Part shown: piece after piece, positions 20,963 to 33,964 of the stretch
Layout of the letters: each line of letters opens with the position of its first letter
Numbering within the stretch: the first letter of the stretch is position 1
DNA from: Hofstenia miamia
Taxonomy: Eukaryota > Xenacoelomorpha > Acoela
Reading direction: 5' to 3'
Assembly (NCBI GenBank): GCA_004352715.1
Contig: SCFE01000010.1
Location: 430,069 to 494,068, forward strand
DNA length: 64,000 nt
Translations under genes and position numbers: made by a program
The notes under the pieces: generated by a model
The model's input: only the letters and a program-made list of their open reading frames with translations
Told to the model about the DNA's origin: nothing
Database searches by the model: none

Positions 20963-21400
20963 GATAACAGTTCAATTTGTCGAGCGTTCTATATTTAGAT
21001 TTGAAAATATTGGATTGCTGCCACTTTGCTCCCGTTGGTAAATCGAGTCCGCGCACGCACTCTGTTTATATATTTGTTTAATTTACTGTGTTGTTTCTCT
21101 GAGTGGCTGTGAATTTATTGCTATCTGGCCCATTCTTGAGTTAATATTCCCCGCTCTTGTACGCGTTTAAGAATCTTTGTCTGATAACAGTTCAATTTGT
21201 CGAGCGTTCTATATTTAGATTTGAAAATATTGGATTGCTGCCACTTTGCTCCCGTTGGTAAATCGAGTCCGCGCACGCACTCTGTTTATATATTTCTTCA
21301 ATACAATGTGCTTAATTCTATTAATAGTAAATTTATTACAATCTCGCACACTATTGATTTAATGTCCCGCTCTCTTGTACGCGTTTAAGAATCTTTGTCT
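20963..21400. repeat. Tandem duplication, unit about 220 bp
   Basis: 20963-21182 and 21183-21400 are two adjacent copies. The first 120 bases (from GATAACAGTTCAATTTGTCG through GCGCACGCACTCTG) and the last 35 (CTCTTGTACGCGTTTAAGAA) are identical, while the middle differs strongly. No N lies at the junction, so this is less likely to be an assembly overlap. It has no coding frame. Confidence 0.88.
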
Positions 21401-22380
21401 TGGTGTCCATTACGTCATATACTTCCCTTGTCTCGCTATTTAATATCAAAACTTTGTTAATCCAATTATAATTGAAGCCTCCCTCACCGTTAGGTATGCT
21501 TTTATACTTGATTCGCGTTTTAATTGTTCTGCTTCATCGCATCACTGCCTATACTTAATTAGTGCACTATTTTCTATATCTTCTGAAATTTTGTAACTTT
21601 ACTATTTTTATCTGCGGAATATATTTAGCGTATTGTAGTTAAAAGTATTTTCTGATTTAGACTCACGAATATTTGAGTGTCTATTGCTACCTTATGTCAC
21701 CTTGATTTCTCTTTGCTTGCACATATCTAATTTGTAGATTGCAAGCGGATTTTTCTAACGATGATATAATATTGATGTCGTATTTCAAAATTAGCCTTCT
21801 GTCATGCGCTTTTTTTGCTTGTATCCATCAACAGTTTGCTAGTGAATCATTTATTATTTGCAAATACACAAATGTTCAATTTAAATTACGGCAATTTAAA
21901 TTTGCTGACTCTAAGTTATCACAGTCGTTGTTTATTTTCTATTAATAGCGGTCCCGTTTAATCAATCTCTGTTTATTTTCTCTTTCACCCATCGACGCCA
22001 TGTTTGTTAACATTGCCTGCTTTATTGCTATTCTGTGTTCTTCCAATCAAGTTGTTTGTAAATAATTATTGTGCGATTTTATTTCAAATGTAAACCATTT
22101 CAAATTGTATTTTGTTCAATGCCCTTATTTCTTTGAGCGTAGTAAAATCTGCTTCATTTATATGTTCCAGGTTTTCTTAATAAATATTTGTAGTTAGTTT
22201 GCTATGCATTAAGCAAATAGAGGGCAATGAACGATAAATGTATAAACTACTACAACCTAGAAATTTCTTTTGAGATTTATACTATAAATCCATTGTATTT
22301 CAATTTCGTTGCGAGTAAAATGAATGTGATAGTTTTGGCTTTTCTATTAATTATTAATTATTACAAATCGAGATTAAATG
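21401..22380. other. No gene seen
   Basis: AT-rich DNA; a short ATG frame at 22227 runs into the trinucleotide repeat and is not supported. Confidence 0.45.
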
Positions 22381-22382
22381 AA

Positions 22383-22451
<69 letters not shown>
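22383..22451. repeat. (ATT)n microsatellite
   Basis: A pure ATT run of about 23 units. It produces poly-Ile or poly-Asn frames that are not genes. Confidence 0.95.
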
Positions 22452-22688
22452 TCAGTTCTATGCACTTTTGTAACTACACAGTCCGCTTTGTACAATTTTA
22501 CATAATTATTAGGTCCGCACTGGACAAATCCCATACTGATTTTAAAGGCAAATTTCATTTCGTAATAAATCTTGCAAAAATTAAGGAAATAGCCGGAAAC
22601 TTTGGTATATAGAAGATTTTGCTCTGCTTATTAACATATTTGAGTATCGGCCTCACCGTGGAAATATTCGTGGAGAAAAAGTGGAGTG

Positions 22689-22766
22689 TCCGCGCTGTAC
22701 TATGGTAAATTATTTCAAGTTTCCGCTCTGTACACCAACTTCGAATTTACCATATTACAGAGCGGA
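22689..22766. repeat. Short palindromic element (hairpin MITE-like)
   Basis: The ends TCCGCGCTGTACTATGGTAA and its imperfect complement TTTACCATATTACAGAGCGGA (the latter ending at 22766) form an inverted repeat of about 23 bases around a short core. The core has a third partial copy (TTCCGCTCTGTAC). It lies between an (ATT)n run and a LINE. Confidence 0.65.
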
Positions 22767-22789
22767 AAATGTTTTAGTTATTATTATTG

Positions 22790-24010
22790 TTATTATCCCG
22801 TCCTCCGTCCTTTGATTTTCGAATCTTAGTACGGTTTCATACCTCAGAAATCTGTTCTCTCTCTTTTACGTTTCCTTGACACAGGTTATTCTCATTTCGA
22901 TAGAAGTATCCCTCTTTTTACTGTCTATCTTGATTTTAAAAAGGCCTTTGATAAAGTTCCTCATTCGCACTAATTTCGAAGCTCTCGCTTCTTGGTTGTG
23001 ATTCCTTCTTTTCTTTTTTTCTGATGAACTTCCGGTCACGTCTGGTGTTCCTCAGGGTTCAATTCTTGGTCCTCTTTTGTTCTTAATCTTCATCAATGAG
23101 TTTACGCCAACAATCACTGCTTTCCACTCTACATTCATGCTATATGCTAATGATACACGCATATTTTCTTCTGACCTCGAAAGTATTCGAAACAGCTGTC
23201 AATCTGCCGTTTTATGGTAAACTTCCAATGGTCTTCTTTTTAGCACCTCTAAATCTGAAGGTCTCTTATTCTCTTCCTCCAAAAACCATTCTCCTGATTT
23301 CTATTTAAATGACATAATTGTTCCCTTCAAACATTATGTTCGTGATCTTGGTATCTTGATTTCCAGTTCTCTCTCCTGGTCTATACATATTTCTTACAAA
23401 ACTAAAAAATTCTCTTTTATCTTTTGCTTTCTCAAATTCACTATGCTCAGTTTTTCTAACTCCTCCACCAAATTAACAATCTTCAAGTCATATTGTCTGG
23501 CGCATTTTGTTATGGATCTCAGTGTTGGTATCTCAACTCTTCCTTTTCAACTAAAATTGATCGTTTTTTACTCCGGGCTCTTCGCTAGATCTACTCTTCT
23601 AATAAACCTTTCCTTCATCTCCTTTTAAAAGCCAGACATTTGCCTATCTCACTGTATCTCAAATTCCTTGACCTGATCTTTCTCAATAAACTGCTACTCG
23701 GCTTTTATGATTTCGATGTATTTGATTTCCTAAAATTCTCTCCCGCTATTAGTTGCTCACGATCCTCTTCTAAAGTTCGTTTTCTTTTACCTCGCATTCA
23801 CAAAGCTACCTGCACCCATAACTTTTTCTATCCTGTAATTCCACCAGCTAATTTCATAATTTTTAATTTTGAAATCGATTTGTGATCGCCTGCTAGTATT
23901 TTCAAACAACGCATCCTCCTGAATTCGGCTTTTTATCTAAATGCAACTCATTTCCTTTCTGCAATTGCTCCTCTTATCATCTTCGCATCTAATTTTCACT
24001 GTTTTTCTCT
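22790..24010 (+). mobile_element. LINE with mutated RT active site (family D)
   Basis: The plus strand carries a non-LTR RT: VYLDFKKAFDKVPHS (motif A, Asp present, near 22923), VTSGVPQGSILGPLLFLIF (near 23036), then MLYANDTRIF (near 23137), where the usual F/Y-A-D-D is changed to Y-A-N-D. It continues with DLGILISSSLSWSIH and a Phe/Leu-rich tail to about 24010. There are several frameshifts. The loss of one catalytic Asp plus the frameshifts make it a dead copy. It is on the opposite strand from the family A copies. Confidence 0.82.
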
Positions 24011-24435
24011 TGTCATTTTTTTGTTTGTAAATGTTCTTTTAGCAATAATCCATTTATGCTTTAAGTCTTGGGATTTTGGAAACTGAAATTGCGTGCGTTG
24101 TGGTCCACCAACATAATCAATTTTACAATTGGGAACGCAGCATTTCTTACCCATTGCACGTTGACAATAAACAAGGTTATTGAAATGACTGATAACAGCA
24201 GCAATCAGTTACGATTAATTACCCAGTTGTTTGTTCAACAAGTGTTAATTAAGTGCATGATATTATTTTACTGATTATTTTGTGTTCAGAAACTATTTCG
24301 ATACATAAGACAGTAAGAATTTAAAAAATAGTTATTTGAATGACATAAATATAATGGAACCCTTTTTTGAGGCCATTACTGCAATTGCCACGGCCGTCTC
24401 TTTTAGTAAGCCATATATACACCATTATTTTTGGT
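24011..24435. other. No gene seen
   Basis: AT-rich sequence between two LINE remnants. Confidence 0.4.
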
Positions 24436-24438
24436 TAC

Positions 24439-24439
<1 letters not shown>

Positions 24440-24481
<42 letters not shown>

Positions 24482-24813
24482 TTATTATTATCCTTCTTAC
24501 TTCTCACAGCTTCATGCTGGTATCGCTCTCAGCTCGGGGAACTCACCAGTTCCCAGGGAGTCTGAGAGCTTTCCTCAGGACTCTAGCTGTTCCTAACAAT
24601 GCTGNTCTCACAGCTTCATGCTGGTATCCCTCTCAGCTCGGGGAACTCACCAGTTCCCAGGGAGTCTGAGAGCTTTCCTCAGGACTCTAGCTGTTCCTAA
24701 CAATGCTGCCTTCTGTGCTACCGCTCCTCCCCACTTTGGTACTCCTAACTCCTCCAAGTATCTCTTATGCTTCTTACTTACTGCTCCTAGTGCGCCTACT
24801 ATTATATATATTA

Positions 24814-24862
<49 letters not shown>

Positions 24863-24905
24863 TTCATATTTGGTTTGTAGTTTAATTGTAGTCTCCGGAT
24901 CAAAA
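24440..24905 (-). mobile_element. LINE 3' tail domain flanked by (ATT)n, part duplicated
   Basis: The minus strand reads IIVGALGAVSKKHKRYLEEL, then TARVLRKALRLPGNW and a stop. The I-x-I-V-x-G-A-L-G...LEELG...LLxxARxLRxxL pattern is the conserved C-terminal tail of a widespread animal non-LTR element. (ATT)n lies on both sides (24440-24486 and 24812-24860), the downstream run being in the position of a 3' tail. The last 103 bases occur twice, 24502-24604 and 24606-24708, with one mismatch, separated by a single N; this looks like an assembly overlap. Confidence 0.75.
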
Positions 24906-24999
24906 AAATTCTTGCAATAATTACAATATGTGTAAAAGGTATGTTTGCATTGCAAGATTCTTAATATATTTAAGATTGCAATACATCATGTAGAGCGCT

Positions 25000-27100
25000 A
25001 CAGTCAAACATTTATATTAATAGAACGAGTCATAAAGTGTAAAAATTAATTGCAACGCTTTTTTCAACGAATGTGGAAGACGCACGTACCCCTGGTATTG
25101 CTGATATTTGCTGTTCGCATTCGTTATCTTTACATCATTCACTCGCATCACTTATCACAATTATTCATCAAACAGTTATAGTTTTCATCTCTGGTGACAC
25201 TGCAACTAAAAATGACAGTCAAGTCGTATTTTGCGAACAGTTATTTGCAAGATTTTCACTACTTGTTAAAATTCAATATTATATATTATACAAATATTGA
25301 TAGTCGTTCTAAGCATTTTTTGCGGGCAAGGGTAGTAATGTATGTAATATTGTCAGAAACTTTCTTGATTAAAGATTCGCTTATCGTGCTCATATATTAG
25401 CTCAAATTGTTTAAATTTATTCTTGGCATCAATGGTTCCCAAGTTGGGTATGAAATTCAAACTTGGAGGTGCAACAACTAACTTTGATTGAAAAGGTTTT
25501 TAACTCATCATCTTATAGATGGTACCTGGTAAAATTCGTGTTTATTATTGCCCTACGTGTTTTAGTACATAATAATCACAATTACGGGGTTGTCCTCCTA
25601 ACACATGTTTGGGTGTGTGAATGACTAAGATTAGTGGCTAAATTAAAAATTCAATCAATGGTTCTCGGTCAATTTTCCAATTAATAGTTGCACTTTGTTA
25701 TTCACTTAGCTATGTTACGGCTTTGTAACATCAAAACCTTTGATTTTGTAATTTCAAAATAAATGATTTTAAAGCTGAAGGGCTGAGCTAATGTTTTCAC
25801 TTCTCTCATATAAACGTCTGCATTTGCTGAAATTGAAATCTTCATTTTTTGTGACAACAAATTTTTGTTTCTTACTCAAGTTGAAAGTATGAAAAATTGA
25901 AATATGGAAATTTTTCGAAGTTTTTGCATTTTACATCTAAAGTATTTTTCAAAAGTGTAATTGTCTAGGAAAGAAAAGCAAGTAGAATTTTTGTAGTATA
26001 CCGTAAAGAAGCTTTAATTTGTATAGTACTGTATTGCTGTAATTTTGTAGATAGAATTTAATTAAATGTATATTTTACTTAGAAATTATTTCCACTCAAT
26101 AGTTTTAAGGCTGTCGGGCCCTATAAATAATTTCACTACTTTGACAGCATTGTTTTGATTTCCTTGTCACGATGGGCGTTAGGCTCTGCTTATTAATTAG
26201 GCTTAAAAATAAGAATTATGATAATCATCATCGATGTTTGCAAGTAACCACAGCGTGCCATTAATTCTATTATGTCTATTATGGAATAATTATTTACATA
26301 TGATTACCAATATTCAAGCAAAACACGTTATTAAAATTTGCAACATTGAAAGCATTGGGTGATTTGTCTCGATTCTTTGGTTTATGCCTGTAAATGTACA
26401 AAACAACAGTGCAGGTCACAACCGAGTAAAAAGAGAATAAAACCTATAAATACGGTGAAACCATGTATAGCGGTCAAAACCTGTACTGAATAATGTGAGG
26501 ACCGGTCAAAGCCGGACCCACATGATGGTCAATTGGGTACCGGACCGCTCGCCGGTAAGGAGGTCACCACTTCCATCACTGACGTAGTCCCAGATTGACA
26601 TCAATTCCTTCAAAGAGGGCAATTTTATTCACAAAACCGATTATTGAAAATATTTAGTAATTACTATGACTAAAATTACTGACAAAATTAAAGTATGAAT
26701 GTAATAAACAAAACATGTAAAATAAATAAAAATACAGCAAGAAACGACGAAAAGTCTTCAAAATTGTAAATTGAATTTAATTTGACATTCTTCTAGTATT
26801 CTATTTTCTATTTCTATGAAAAATAATAAATCATTAAAGTTATTGAAATAATTCATCTGTTGAACACAGTTCAGCAATTACATGTGTGTGTCTAAATGCT
26901 TAAATTTTTATAATTTTGTAAATTATCAATGAAAATCTCATTTCCTAGCAGTTACACAAAAATTTCAAAAAAAATATGGTACATTTATTCAAGGATTCAT
27001 TGTTCAATAAGCTGCTGTCTCAAATTGAGGCACATTTCATAAGATTGTCAAATTGTGGTGACTGTTGATAAGAGAAGTGAAAATCATTTCTTTTCTTATC
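25000..27100. other. No gene seen
   Basis: About 2.1 kb of AT-rich DNA. A GC-richer patch at 26470-26590 with repeated ACCGG words stands out but has no coding frame or RNA-gene signature I can name. Confidence 0.4.
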
Positions 27101-27107
27101 TCTGCAG

Positions 27108-27307
27108 CAGAGCCATCAAAATACCAATTGAAAGAACCATGGGTTGTTACCATCAACCTACAAAATGAAGGTCTGAGAAAAAAATCTCTATTGATTTCCT
27201 CCTTCATTTTTGAAAGTGAAACTTTTTATCACGTGCAAGCCTTCAAATTGTGGATTGAGATACAAATTCCCGACATTTCATACTGTTCAAACGCAAGAAA
27301 GAAGTAA
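27108..27307 (+). CDS. Candidate terminal exon, unrecognised protein
   Basis: A strong acceptor-like sequence (TTTCTTTTCTTATCTCTGCAG) ends at 27107 and is followed by about 65 open codons, beginning EPSKYQLKEPWVVTINLQNE and ending SYCSNARKK before TAA at 27305. No family is recognised and no partner exon could be found. A second frame just downstream (KKYLSPEWPCKQDCKSCYRK) hints at a frameshifted pseudogene rather than a real exon. Treat it as a hint only. Confidence 0.2.
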
Positions 27308-27319
27308 CCAGGATGAAGA

Positions 27320-30300
27320 AATATCTGTCACCAGAGTGGCCCTGTAAGCAAGATTGTAAATCCTGTTACAGAAAACGACTATCGGCAATATTATCGATAA
27401 GATTATCTATCACAACATTTTAAAATATTGATTTATTTATAGGTCTAGTACGAAAATTGTTGATTCAAGCTGGCTATTTAAAGCAGACACTACGAAAATA
27501 GTACTATCTTCTTGGAATATTTAATTTTCCAAACAATACTTCTCAAATGTGAACACTTTACTGATGAAAGTATAAATTCATTTAAATCTAAGGCATCTAT
27601 TCCAATTCAGTTGATAAATCATATCGACATTTACGATAATCCATATATCAATTGAGTATTATTTAGCGATCCGATAATATTGTTATTGATAACTTTACAC
27701 CCCTATGTGGAAGACACTGAAGTTTCTAACATGTTTGTCTAACATTGTGCATGTGTGTTTCTGAGGCATTCTTTAGCCTTCTTAGTTCTTGCATATGAAA
27801 GGAAAGTAACTGCTATTAATCTCTGAAAACATTTTTTCTAACTTAAAAATGTACGATAATGCAGAATTTCGCCCATTTGTGTAGTTCTTAATGTTTTATA
27901 ATTATTGCATATGTATACTAGCATATCACTCTCGTATTAATTTTTGTTACTAAAAACAATGAGTAATATAATACGTGCATGATTTGTTACTTAATTACCG
28001 TAATCCTAGCATGGAATTGGGAGTTAAGAATAGCGATTGGTTTTGAATTGCTACGTGTAAGCTCTTCTGTCAATTGATGTCCCATTGGCGTTAATGAATA
28101 GAAAATCTTCATTATTTTCAAACAGAATTAACACCAATTAATGAACACTCTCCCACGTAATGATTGTTAATGCTAAATTTCCATTGACTGCTATCGCAAT
28201 GTTCAGGTTGTTCGGATGAATATATTGCAATTACAAAATAGCATTACAATCGTCTACAAAAGACATTGAACTTTAATAAAGACCAGGCCTTTACCTTCCG
28301 TTCCACAATAATTTCTTATAGTAGCTTTTTTCCATTTTGCATCACTTACAATGTTACAATTATTTTAAAAGCTTTTGTTATTTTGCCACGAGTGGGTTGT
28401 CGTGTTAAACAATCGATAGTGTTTTGTTTTAAAGCAGTGCGCATTAAATCGCATAATTAAAGCGCGCTTTTTATTTGCCGCGAAGCCAAACTCTTAATTT
28501 TTTGTTTTCTTTTCAACTGTAGAGTCGCATCATTAACTTTTTCAAATCTAATAATCTATCAGAGGTCGTTCTAACAAATAGCTAAAAAATTACTTTTTAT
28601 ATAGCACTTCATGTGCTTTCGGGTTTCTTTTAGGTTAAACTCTCTGGGAATTGGGCGTGGGCGCTTTTTTCATTTTTACAACGAGGAAATTTTTTTTAGA
28701 TACCATCATCTTAATTACTTAGCATTGTTGCTCCGCTCCAATTTTAGATTTTAGTCCCACATGGAATGCTGATATTTTGGAAGCTTAGCGAAAAATACAT
28801 GTATTTCTACTTTTGTCGCAGAAGATTTGTCATCATCATTTTTGTCTTCATCAACATATTTTACCTGGAAATGTTAATACAGCTTGAGTTTCAATCCTCA
28901 ACTACATTAATATAATTACTGTTTTATTTAATGTTAGAGAACTATATTAAAGATAGTGACGTTTGATAGTTTAGTGATTATGAAATTTCAACTAAAATCA
29001 GGGCTATTATAATCTTAAATAATTGCTAAGGCATCGGAAATAAATTTTTTTTCTGATTCACTCATAGATAAAAGTTTGGCATCAAAGGCAAAATTAGGCA
29101 TATTTTCAGAAACAAAATTCAAGTTCCTTAAATTCTGAGTAATGCTCTTCCTTATTTCCAAATTCCAGAGAATCTGTAGGGCCCAAATTGCTATAATTAT
29201 ACAATAAAATGGTTTTTTTTGAATACATTCTCAAGACATTCTTGTTCATCAATATAAAAATAAAATAATATACAGTTATAATATATTACAATAATTTATT
29301 TTTTGTAATTTGTTGTATTAAACTGACACATTTATTGTAGTTATTTACTGGTTTTTAGTTAAGGTGAATCATGGTGTTGGTTTTGTAATTTTATGTGTTT
29401 CTACTAAGTGTATGTTCACAAGTTAAATCAATTCCATAGACTAATGGCTAGAAGCAATGTAAATCGCAATGTGAAAATTATATTGAAAAAATACAATTAG
29501 GAAAACAAAAAACATACTAACATTTCAATAATTTTATGTAACTGATATCGCATCACTGGTTGTTTCAACTATAAGCAAGCCCCTTTCCCCACATTTTGAT
29601 ACACCTCAGGTTCGAAAAGATCTCTTTAATAAAAAAATTTTCTACTTATTTTTTCGCGATTATCTTCTAAAAATGTGCCTAAAAATTAATTGCCAGATAT
29701 TGTTATTATAGTTAGCCTTTCTGGATTTGCCGCTTTAAAGAATAAAGTGTCACAAATGTATTTCTAACTTCCATAATCTAACCCAAATTGTTTTGTTTTT
29801 GTTACTAAAAAACACTTAGGAGGTATACTCAGCCAACATTGTATTTCCATAATTGCAATAAATGATAGACAACACTAATAAATTAATTTCCCTTTTCTGA
29901 TATTGTTCTAAGTAAATTCAAATTATAAATATAAACGGTAGTTAGCTTCTTCTCTAGTTTATAGTATTAGATGTATATGGTAGATTTTAAAAATTTAAAT
30001 TTCTAATATTTTTCACAATATTAATTTAAGTCATTTAAATGTATTAGCGCCATTTTATTTCAAGAACTTCATCCTTTCATTTTTAAACATGCAATTTTCC
30101 AATTATATTAATTGCATTCCGTAACTATCGCTTCAGCCATTGGATGCGGCGACTTGTTCAATTTCGCTTCTTTTTATTTCATTGGTTGAAAAGTTTTATA
30201 TCTTCAAAGAAGCGCATTCTTGTTCATGCTGCTCTTTTTACTGAGGAATAGATAACAAGATTGTACTAATTATTTTTAGTGTAATACCTTCACTTCGATT

Positions 30301-32880
30301 ACCATGTAATTAACTTTTTGTTAAGCATTTGCTAGCATATTGATTCCGTACTTCCTTGAATTAACAACTAAAAACTTTTAAAACATCATCCAGTAAATAC
30401 ATTTTCGCGTACGAAATAAATGAATGTTTTTTTTTAAATATTGTACCTTTAATTTAGAAATCATTTGTTGTTAAGTTTTTCTTAAGGATTCGTTTCACAT
30501 CCGAGAAATGGCTTCATATTTTTATATTATAATTTATGAACTTACAATATATTTTTTTCATTTATAATTTTCTATAGCAATTAAAAAAACAAATTTGCTG
30601 ATAAAATGTGTTACTGTTTTCTAAAAATCCACTTACTTCAACCGTTCTGGTTTTGACTTATTTTGTTTATTCTTACATCAAGACCAATTTTTTGTACATT
30701 TGCACCAGGGATTGGCAGAATTTCGATAAAAAGCTCACTTTTCCCTTCTTGTGTTCACATATTCTAATAACCAGGTCTTATTATGAATACATTTAATTTC
30801 ATGTCATCACGCACTCACTATTCACAAATGTTCAGCTGAAATTCGTAAAAATATTTTTCTAAGGTAAATGTACATAATGTTAAACAAAAAGAGTTTGAAC
30901 TATATTTTATTATTGGATTCAGACGGCTACTGTCTGATAAGTTAATTGGAGTCTTCTTGATGCTTTAAATATCAAAAAATTTGTTAAACTAATTTTTTGA
31001 GAAATTTTGTTGACGAAGGTAAAAACAATACTTCTTTATACTTCTCCATAACTCTGTGAAAACGGCTTAATATTGTACTACCATAAGATTTTGAATGTCC
31101 ATAAGGAAGATTTTTCACAATCATCCAAAAACACTGGTTCAACGCTTCCATTGTGAATTTCGTCATCACGGTTATTGCTGTAGCATAAATAGTAATTGCA
31201 GTTTAGCATGATTTGCAAAAAATAGATGGAATTTACAAAGATTTTGCATCCATTAAAATTTTACATATAGTATATTTTAAAAATTATTGACAGTAAATCC
31301 AATAAAATTATTTATTTTTTGTAAAAAAAATCATAACTACTTATTTATAGTTTAAAATAGTATTTGAAATTTCTACCAACATTTTATAGGCAATCTATTC
31401 AGCTATGTAAGACAACTCCTCAGCCCCATTTCCACGTTATCAAACGTTTTTCTTTGTGCCGATAAAAATTTGGAATATTTCAACTGTAAACTGAGTTGCG
31501 AAATAATTGAGCCTCTGAAAGTATAGTGTTATTTTTTGAAGACCAATTATTTAACAATATATTTTTCACAAATTGATGTAAAAACTTCTTTTTTATTTAG
31601 TTTTTCCTTCAATTTGCAAACTAGATATCGTTTCAGTAAAACATGGATTTTAATCTTGCTCTTTTTAAAATATTTGCATTCTTTTATCAAAGTATTCAGT
31701 ACTTGACGAAACAATTAGATAATTTAATAACGCCGTTTGCCAACTCCTTAAATGATTTCATAGAAGATGTTTCAGAAGAAATCAAAAATGGAAATTTTTT
31801 ATTAATTCATATAATGACTGCCCAAAAATACAGTAATAAAATATTCCATTTTACACATATATTTCTAAGAGGAACTCCTTGTTTGTGATTTCTATTTATC
31901 ATATAACATAAAATACACACGAATCTATACAATATGATCATTTACTGATTACTACTAGACTTATTAAATTGTTTAAAAAGAGTATTGTGAAAATTATTTT
32001 ATTAGGAATTTCAAGGGGTCTTATATGCAGGGCTCTACGATAACGGTTTGAACAAACCCTAGAAGTTGATTTGAATGAATCATTAAAGCGGTCGGTCACT
32101 GCCTGACAAATTTTGTTAGGAAAAAATAGTTTCATTCATTGCGTTTGGAAAGTATGCCCAATTTCTATGTAATCCCCTAGTCCTTGATGAGTTTTAATGA
32201 ATCCTTCGTTTCTATAAGTTTACATTTTTCCTTTTCCCAGTGGTGCTCATATAAGATGTATACTGTAGCAATATATTTAAGGGTGTCTATACCTGTTGTT
32301 TGTTGGTGATCACACCAGGGTGGACTACTCGGTCTTATTGGAATGGGGATGGTGTTGTTGGACCCCTGTGAAATGTTATTTTTAGTTGTGATATTTTACT
32401 TTGCAAATTATTCCTAATTCATCATCGTGAGAGATTGGTTCTCGCGTATTGACGTGTGGATAATTGATTTTTGACACTTGTTCACTCATAATTGTTAATT
32501 TTTAATCAACGCACTCCATTCCAATTTTTCTAATTAATCATATACTTCACCTGACGCTTTCCATCACAACTACTTTCATTAATCTACAAATATAGAACAC
32601 CGACCCAACAAAAGTCAGTAGAGAACTTGGCGCCAAATCTCCTGCATACTTACCTTTAAATAATCCCGCATTATTTGATTTTCTGATTATTGCGAACTTG
32701 CAAATGAATCGCTCGGCATGAATTCCCTTTTTAATTTCGTGTCATATTTTTAGAATTTGCCTCATTAATTAATCATGCAGTTTGCACCAGCTAGAGCATG
32801 TGTAGGTCGTTGCGAGTGAATGATCAACAATCACCCTAACTAAAATATTGCAATTTACCATTTACCCTACTAGCATCCCC
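27320..32880. other. No gene seen
   Basis: About 5.5 kb of AT-rich DNA with only short, unsupported open frames. A stretch CAGGGCTCTACGATAACGG near 32028 resembles the terminal repeat of some hAT elements, but it is single. Confidence 0.45.
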
Positions 32881-32891
32881 TTTTTCGTTAA

Positions 32892-33055
32892 AATATATAT
32901 ATANNNNNNNNNNNNNNNNNNNNNNNNNNNNNNNNNNNNNNNNNNNNNNNNNNNNNNNNNNNNNNNNNNNNNNNNNNNNNNNNNNNNNNNNNNNNNNNNN
33001 NNNNNNNNNNNNNNNNNNNNNNNNNNNNNNNNNNNNNNNNNNNNNNNNNNNNNNN

Positions 33056-33087
<32 letters not shown>
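32892..33087. other. (TA)n flanking a 152-N assembly gap
   Basis: N at 32904-33055, with TA repeats on both sides. Confidence 0.95.
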
Positions 33088-33088
<1 letters not shown>

Positions 33089-33820
33089 CACAGACTATAC
33101 CAACCTCACTCGTGCTAAATTTAGCAGAGACAAGAAAAAATGTCTGTATAAAACATAGAGGTAGAATCAAATTTTTTGTTACAATGAATTATTTTTTGTA
33201 TTGTGTAGTATAGCTAATGAAATCTGTTATACTTGTTTGTCGATTAAACATTGTTCTACATAATTTAAAAATAGCCATTTCGATTACATGATGTAATAAG
33301 CTGTTAAAATAATAATTTAAAGTCTACCTAATGATAAATGTTCGATCTTTCTAGATATTCATTTTTAAATCACTATTTTAGCAAATATTAATAACGATAT
33401 GACATTTTGAAAGAGTTATTAATTCTGTTCCTCTATAACATAATTGAAATGATTTGAATATTTTAGTTTAGCAAATGCAATAGCAAATGTTAAATCAAAT
33501 TCCTTTTCGATTTCGGTCCCGTAGGTGTAACTGGAAAACCACGCACGATCACCTAAATTCGCACAAGAAATTGCGCGAAACCTTAAATTTGCCAACATTG
33601 ATGGAACAAATATTAACACCAGTTGCCCGCCTCCCTTAAAATAAACTTTTCTAGAACGTCCTCTTAGTTCGTTATGTTCGTTATATGCTGGATAAAAAAT
33701 GGTTGTAGTTTATTTTTCTTACTGAATGAAAATTTGTATCAAAACAATAATCTCAATTACAAATAAATTTTAACGCCTAAAGAGGCGGAAACTTAATATC
33801 AGTGTATTTTTCTAAATTTT

Positions 33821-33860
33821 GCTTGTCCCCCCTGAACCAAAATTCGTTCCGGCGTCACTG
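33821..33860 (-). repeat. hAT-like transposon terminus
   Basis: Read on the minus strand it is CAGTGACGCCGGAACGAATT followed by TTGGTTCAGGGGGG and ACAAG. A matching end lies on the plus strand at 50640-50680. The CAGxGxCGxCGG start and the G-run are usual for hAT non-autonomous elements. The partner end was not found. Confidence 0.5.
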
Positions 33861-33964
33861 TTGAGGTAATTCTTTCCAGGAATTAATTGACTACGACCAT
33901 AGGTCCAACAGCAAATCAAGAACACATTTTGTGTTTGCGATTTGTGCTCTTCAGCAAGGATGTC

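Noticed and set aside
22227-22558. Poly-isoleucine frames on both strands
   Set aside because: They are translations of the (ATT)n microsatellite.
30984-31169. Minus-strand 61-codon frame (TMEALNQCFWMIVKNLPYGH)
   Set aside because: No family resemblance and no splice or repeat context.
33419-33619. Minus-strand 66-codon frame (ISCANLGDRAWFSSYTYGTE)
   Set aside because: Looks protein-like, but no family could be named and no splice borders were found.
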